A program made the position numbers and the translations under genes. Below, one piece after another: positions 61,597-64,000 of a DNA stretch of 64,000 nt. The notes beneath the pieces are model-generated. The model did no database searches, was not told where the DNA came from, and saw only the letters and a program-made list of their open reading frames with translations. Position 1 is the first letter of the stretch. Each line of letters begins with the position of its first letter. The DNA comes from Mesorhabditis belari (lineage: Eukaryota > Nematoda > Chromadorea > Rhabditida > Rhabditidae): assembly GCA_958450365.1 (NCBI GenBank), contig CAUEEP010000925.1, positions 1,302,001 through 1,366,000 of the forward strand, in the 5' to 3' direction.

Positions 61597-62620
61597 TTAG
61601 GTGTGTGAAAAAGTAATCCACGTTTTTTTATTTTTATCTGATGACCAAATAAGACGCTGTCTTCTCGAAAACCCTCGTTCAACCTCTTCAGAAATAGGCC
61701 TTACATTAAATTGTGATGGGTCAACCGTAAGGAAACGCTTGAATGCCATGAATTTTATCAAAAAGTTGGACAAATGGATACCGCATGAATTGAGCGAAGA
61801 AAACAAAACAATGTGCCTTACAATCGCCAATTCTTTGATTAGTAAACATCAACTTGAGCCATTTATTGATCGAATTGTTACGTGTGATGAAAAATGGGTT
61901 GATTACGATAATTCTAGAAGGTCTGGACGAGTGGGTGGAACGTAGTAAACCTGCTGGGACAATGTCCATCCTAAAAATGTCCATGACAAAAATGACAAAT
62001 GTCATGGAGTAAATCGGAAAGGTGTCCTGTTGCTCCATGTAAAAATGACAATGTCCATCCTAAAAGAATTTTAATGACAGTTTGGTGGACTGCACATAGA
62101 CTGCACATAGACTATTTACCACGTGGCCAAACGATTAATTCGAATGTCTATTGTGCCGAGATTGATGCAGTCGAACAAAAACTCACTGAGAGACGCGCAT
62201 CATTGGTAAATCGGAAAGGTGTCCTGTTGCTCCATGATCCATGCGACCACATGTCTCTTTACAGACTCGACAAAAAATCCAGAGTGTTGGATGGGAGGTT
62301 TTACCACATCCAGCTTATAGTCCAGACCTTTCTCCATCTGATTATTATTTATTTTTGTCTCTGTCTAACTTTTTGGCCAATAAATGGTTCAATTCCGAAG
62401 AAGATGTCAAAACCGAGGTTGATCTTTTCTTTGCCTCTAAGGACCAAGATTTTTATTATCGTGGAATGTCTTTACTTGTAGAACGTTGGCAAAAGGTTGT
62501 TCTTCTTTCAAAAGGTTGTTCGAATGGTGATTACTTCGTTGAATAAAAATTATTTTAACGAAACTTATGGTCTTTTATATTTAAACGTTAAAAACGTGGA
62601 TTACTTTTTCACACACCTAA
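61597..62620 (+). mobile_element. mariner-family element with intact inverted ends, broken transposase
   Basis: Ends beginning TTAGGTGTGTGAAAAAGTAA are perfect inverted repeats for ~31 bp (61597-61627, 62590-62620), flanked by TA duplications (61595-61596, 62621-62622). Inside: STVRKRLNAM and KWIPHELSEENK, IDRIVTCDEKWVDYD (first catalytic Asp), RPHVSLQTRQKI, HPAYSPDLSPSDYYLF (last catalytic Asp region) and ERWQKVV ... GDYFVE. The first DNA-binding helices are missing, the frame shifts at least twice, and AATCGGAAAGGTGTCCTGTTGCTCCATG-type sequence is duplicated (about 62010-62037 and 62210-62237). At ~1.02 kb it is shorter than a full mariner (~1.3 kb). It cannot encode its own transposase but could be moved in trans. 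Confidence 0.93.
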
Positions 62621-62644
62621 TATTATTTTCGAGAAATTTTTTAC

Positions 62645-63957
62645 CGGATTCTCTTCTCTCTTCAGCTGTTGATTGAGCTCATCGATTGACTCTTGAGTGG
62701 TGATCATGTACGGGGCCAAATCCACGAAATACGACTTGAAAATTCAATTTTTAAGACGAAAGACACCATAACAATAAATCAATATCAATAGGGCTTTAAA
62801 GGAACGAGGAAAACCCGATTTCAATGACTCACGTCATCAGCCCTGCTAGGCACCGGATTTCTTCACCATCTTTTTATATCATATTTATCAATAGACCTCC
62901 CGGGTTATGGTAAAAGAATCAGGAGAAATTTTCATTACAGATGGACGACCGGTTTTGGTTTGAACAAAGCGATGACGATCTTCCGATCAATGCTGAAGTG
63001 GTGCTGAAGGTGTGAGCCGGAAAGATCAAACTTGCACCCACGCCTAAAATCCTGTAAGTTTTAGCCTTGATGGTTTTTATTAATAGATTGTTGATCAACA
63101 TTTTTAGAATCAAGCTCGATCACGATGGCTGGCCAAAGCCAGCTGCTCGACAAGGATCCACTTTTCTTCAACAAACAAATGCTTGAACATGGTGCGCACA
63201 ATGATCAATGCAACTGATTAGTAGTATTATTGAATCTCTAAATATTGTCTTTTAGATAAATGCAATACAATTTCTTCAGACGATCGTAGCGAGTTGTGCG
63301 CTTGCAATCAGACCTCAGAGTTTGTTGATTTTTACGTATTTGATTGCCTTTTTTAGCGTTCAATCACTAATCCCTGCAAACAAGGAAAAACAACTGACTT
63401 TTGTTCAGTCAAAGGATATTATAAGGTAAGTATTGGAATAAAGGCTTAGATTTTAAATCATTTTAGTTATACTGCACAGAAGCTGCGTAAGGACATTTTC
63501 CACAAAGGAGCCTCATCTCACACGAAAAAAAAGGAAGAAAAAAGGCGACTTCAAAATGAAAACAATACCAAATTTTCTCTACTTGACTCCATTTATTCGC
63601 ACGTTTGTGATCATGTACACAATTTCGACTTATTCTTTTTAATGGACTCGGTTTGTTTGAGAAAAATTGGAATAAAAAAGACTAATCATTGATAAGCAAT
63701 TTTTAGATCTGGGACAAAAATACGAAAGGATAAAATTTGGTAGAGCGAAGAGACGAGCCGCAATCTGGGTCACCTTTGATACCTAAAAATATTGTTATTA
63801 TTCCTGGTTGCTACCCTTCCAACTCTTTTTGCAAAACACTTACCGTCGACGAGGTGGGAAGTGGCCGCAAAAGGGATTTCCCCTGATACGAGATGCTCAC
63901 TTTGACAACGTTAATCTTTTTCGCCTTGTTTTTATCAGCTATCGGTTCACCATGAAT
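62645..63957 (-). CDS. Unidentified gene, two exons visible (partial)
   Basis: Minus-strand exons 63957-63844 (38 codons, acceptor CAGCTTTAG, donor GTAAGTG) and 62734-62645 (30 codons, acceptor TTTTCAAG, donor-like GTAAAAAA), both phase 0. Joined they read ... KVSISYQGKSLLRPLPT, SYFVDLAPYMITTQESIDEL ... I do not recognise the family; the second exon ends in a charged, helix-like stretch. If the last donor is not used, the frame continues 13 codons and stops inside the mariner end at 62605-62620. The gene starts beyond the window. The intron 62735-63843 contains a plus-strand exon set. It could be two unrelated exons. Confidence 0.45.
62941..63692 (+). CDS. Possible small gene with one hydrophobic segment (hypothetical)
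   Basis: Four plus-strand segments join in phase: 62941-63009 (starts ATG, MDDRFWFEQSDDDLP), 63108-63191, 63256-63425 and 63467-63692 (TGA), giving 182 codons with introns of 98, 64 and 41 nt, GT starts and TTTTTAG/TTTTAG ends. The N-terminus is acidic. A hydrophobic stretch (SLLIFTYLIAFFSV) near residues 70-85 could be a membrane helix, and a Lys-rich tail follows. A competing frame starting at ATG 63129 gives a Cys-rich reading with a stop at 63354. ATTACAG directly before the ATG may be a spliced-leader or intron acceptor. No family recognised; may not be a real gene. Confidence 0.35.
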
Positions 63958-64000
63958 CTAAAGCTGTGGTGTCAAGTCAGTTTGACTCCTAAGAACAAAA

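Overview
This is eukaryotic (metazoan) nuclear DNA. The genes are split by spliceosomal introns with GT starts and mostly nematode-style TTTTCAG or TTTTTAG acceptors. Some introns are only about 40 nt (for example 9404-9444) and others run to kilobases. AT-richness, acceptor style, very short introns, mariner elements and a few TTAGGC-like units fit a nematode or close ecdysozoan. Species cannot be named. A NELF-A gene argues against a Caenorhabditis-like lineage, because C. elegans is known to lack NELF. Layout: (1) 625-1686, plus strand, the 3' part of DBR1 (lariat debranching enzyme). (2) 3113-about 22616, minus strand, tail to tail with DBR1: the C-terminal ~870 residues of a BIRC6/BRUCE-type giant E2/E3 ubiquitin enzyme in 22-23 exons, ending in a clear UBC domain; its 5' part was not found. 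(3) 22.6-44.6 kb: no convincing coding exon; minisatellites, foldback elements, tRNA-like sequences and transposon remains. (4) 44688-60389, plus strand: a complete 27-exon NELF-A gene, 811 codons, every splice phase consistent. (5) 60390-64000: a mariner-family element with long matching inverted ends and TA duplications, then two unrecognised exon sets on opposite strands, one nested in an intron of the other. The most striking property is intron content. More than twenty minisatellite families (units 9-30 nt, one with a ~152-bp higher-order period) fill introns. They coexist with about ten foldback elements, a repeated hairpin family whose ends carry CCAAT-like and GC-box-like motifs, tRNA-derived repeats (one a ~420-bp palindrome with a tRNA-like unit in each arm), a SINE pair and decayed mariner copies. 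Most long open frames here are minisatellites read in frame, not genes. The recognised genes act in different steps: DBR1 in intron-lariat turnover, NELF-A in RNA polymerase II promoter-proximal pausing, BIRC6 in ubiquitin conjugation and apoptosis/autophagy control. Nothing suggests an operon. All calls rest on reading the sequence and remembered family features; no database search was run.
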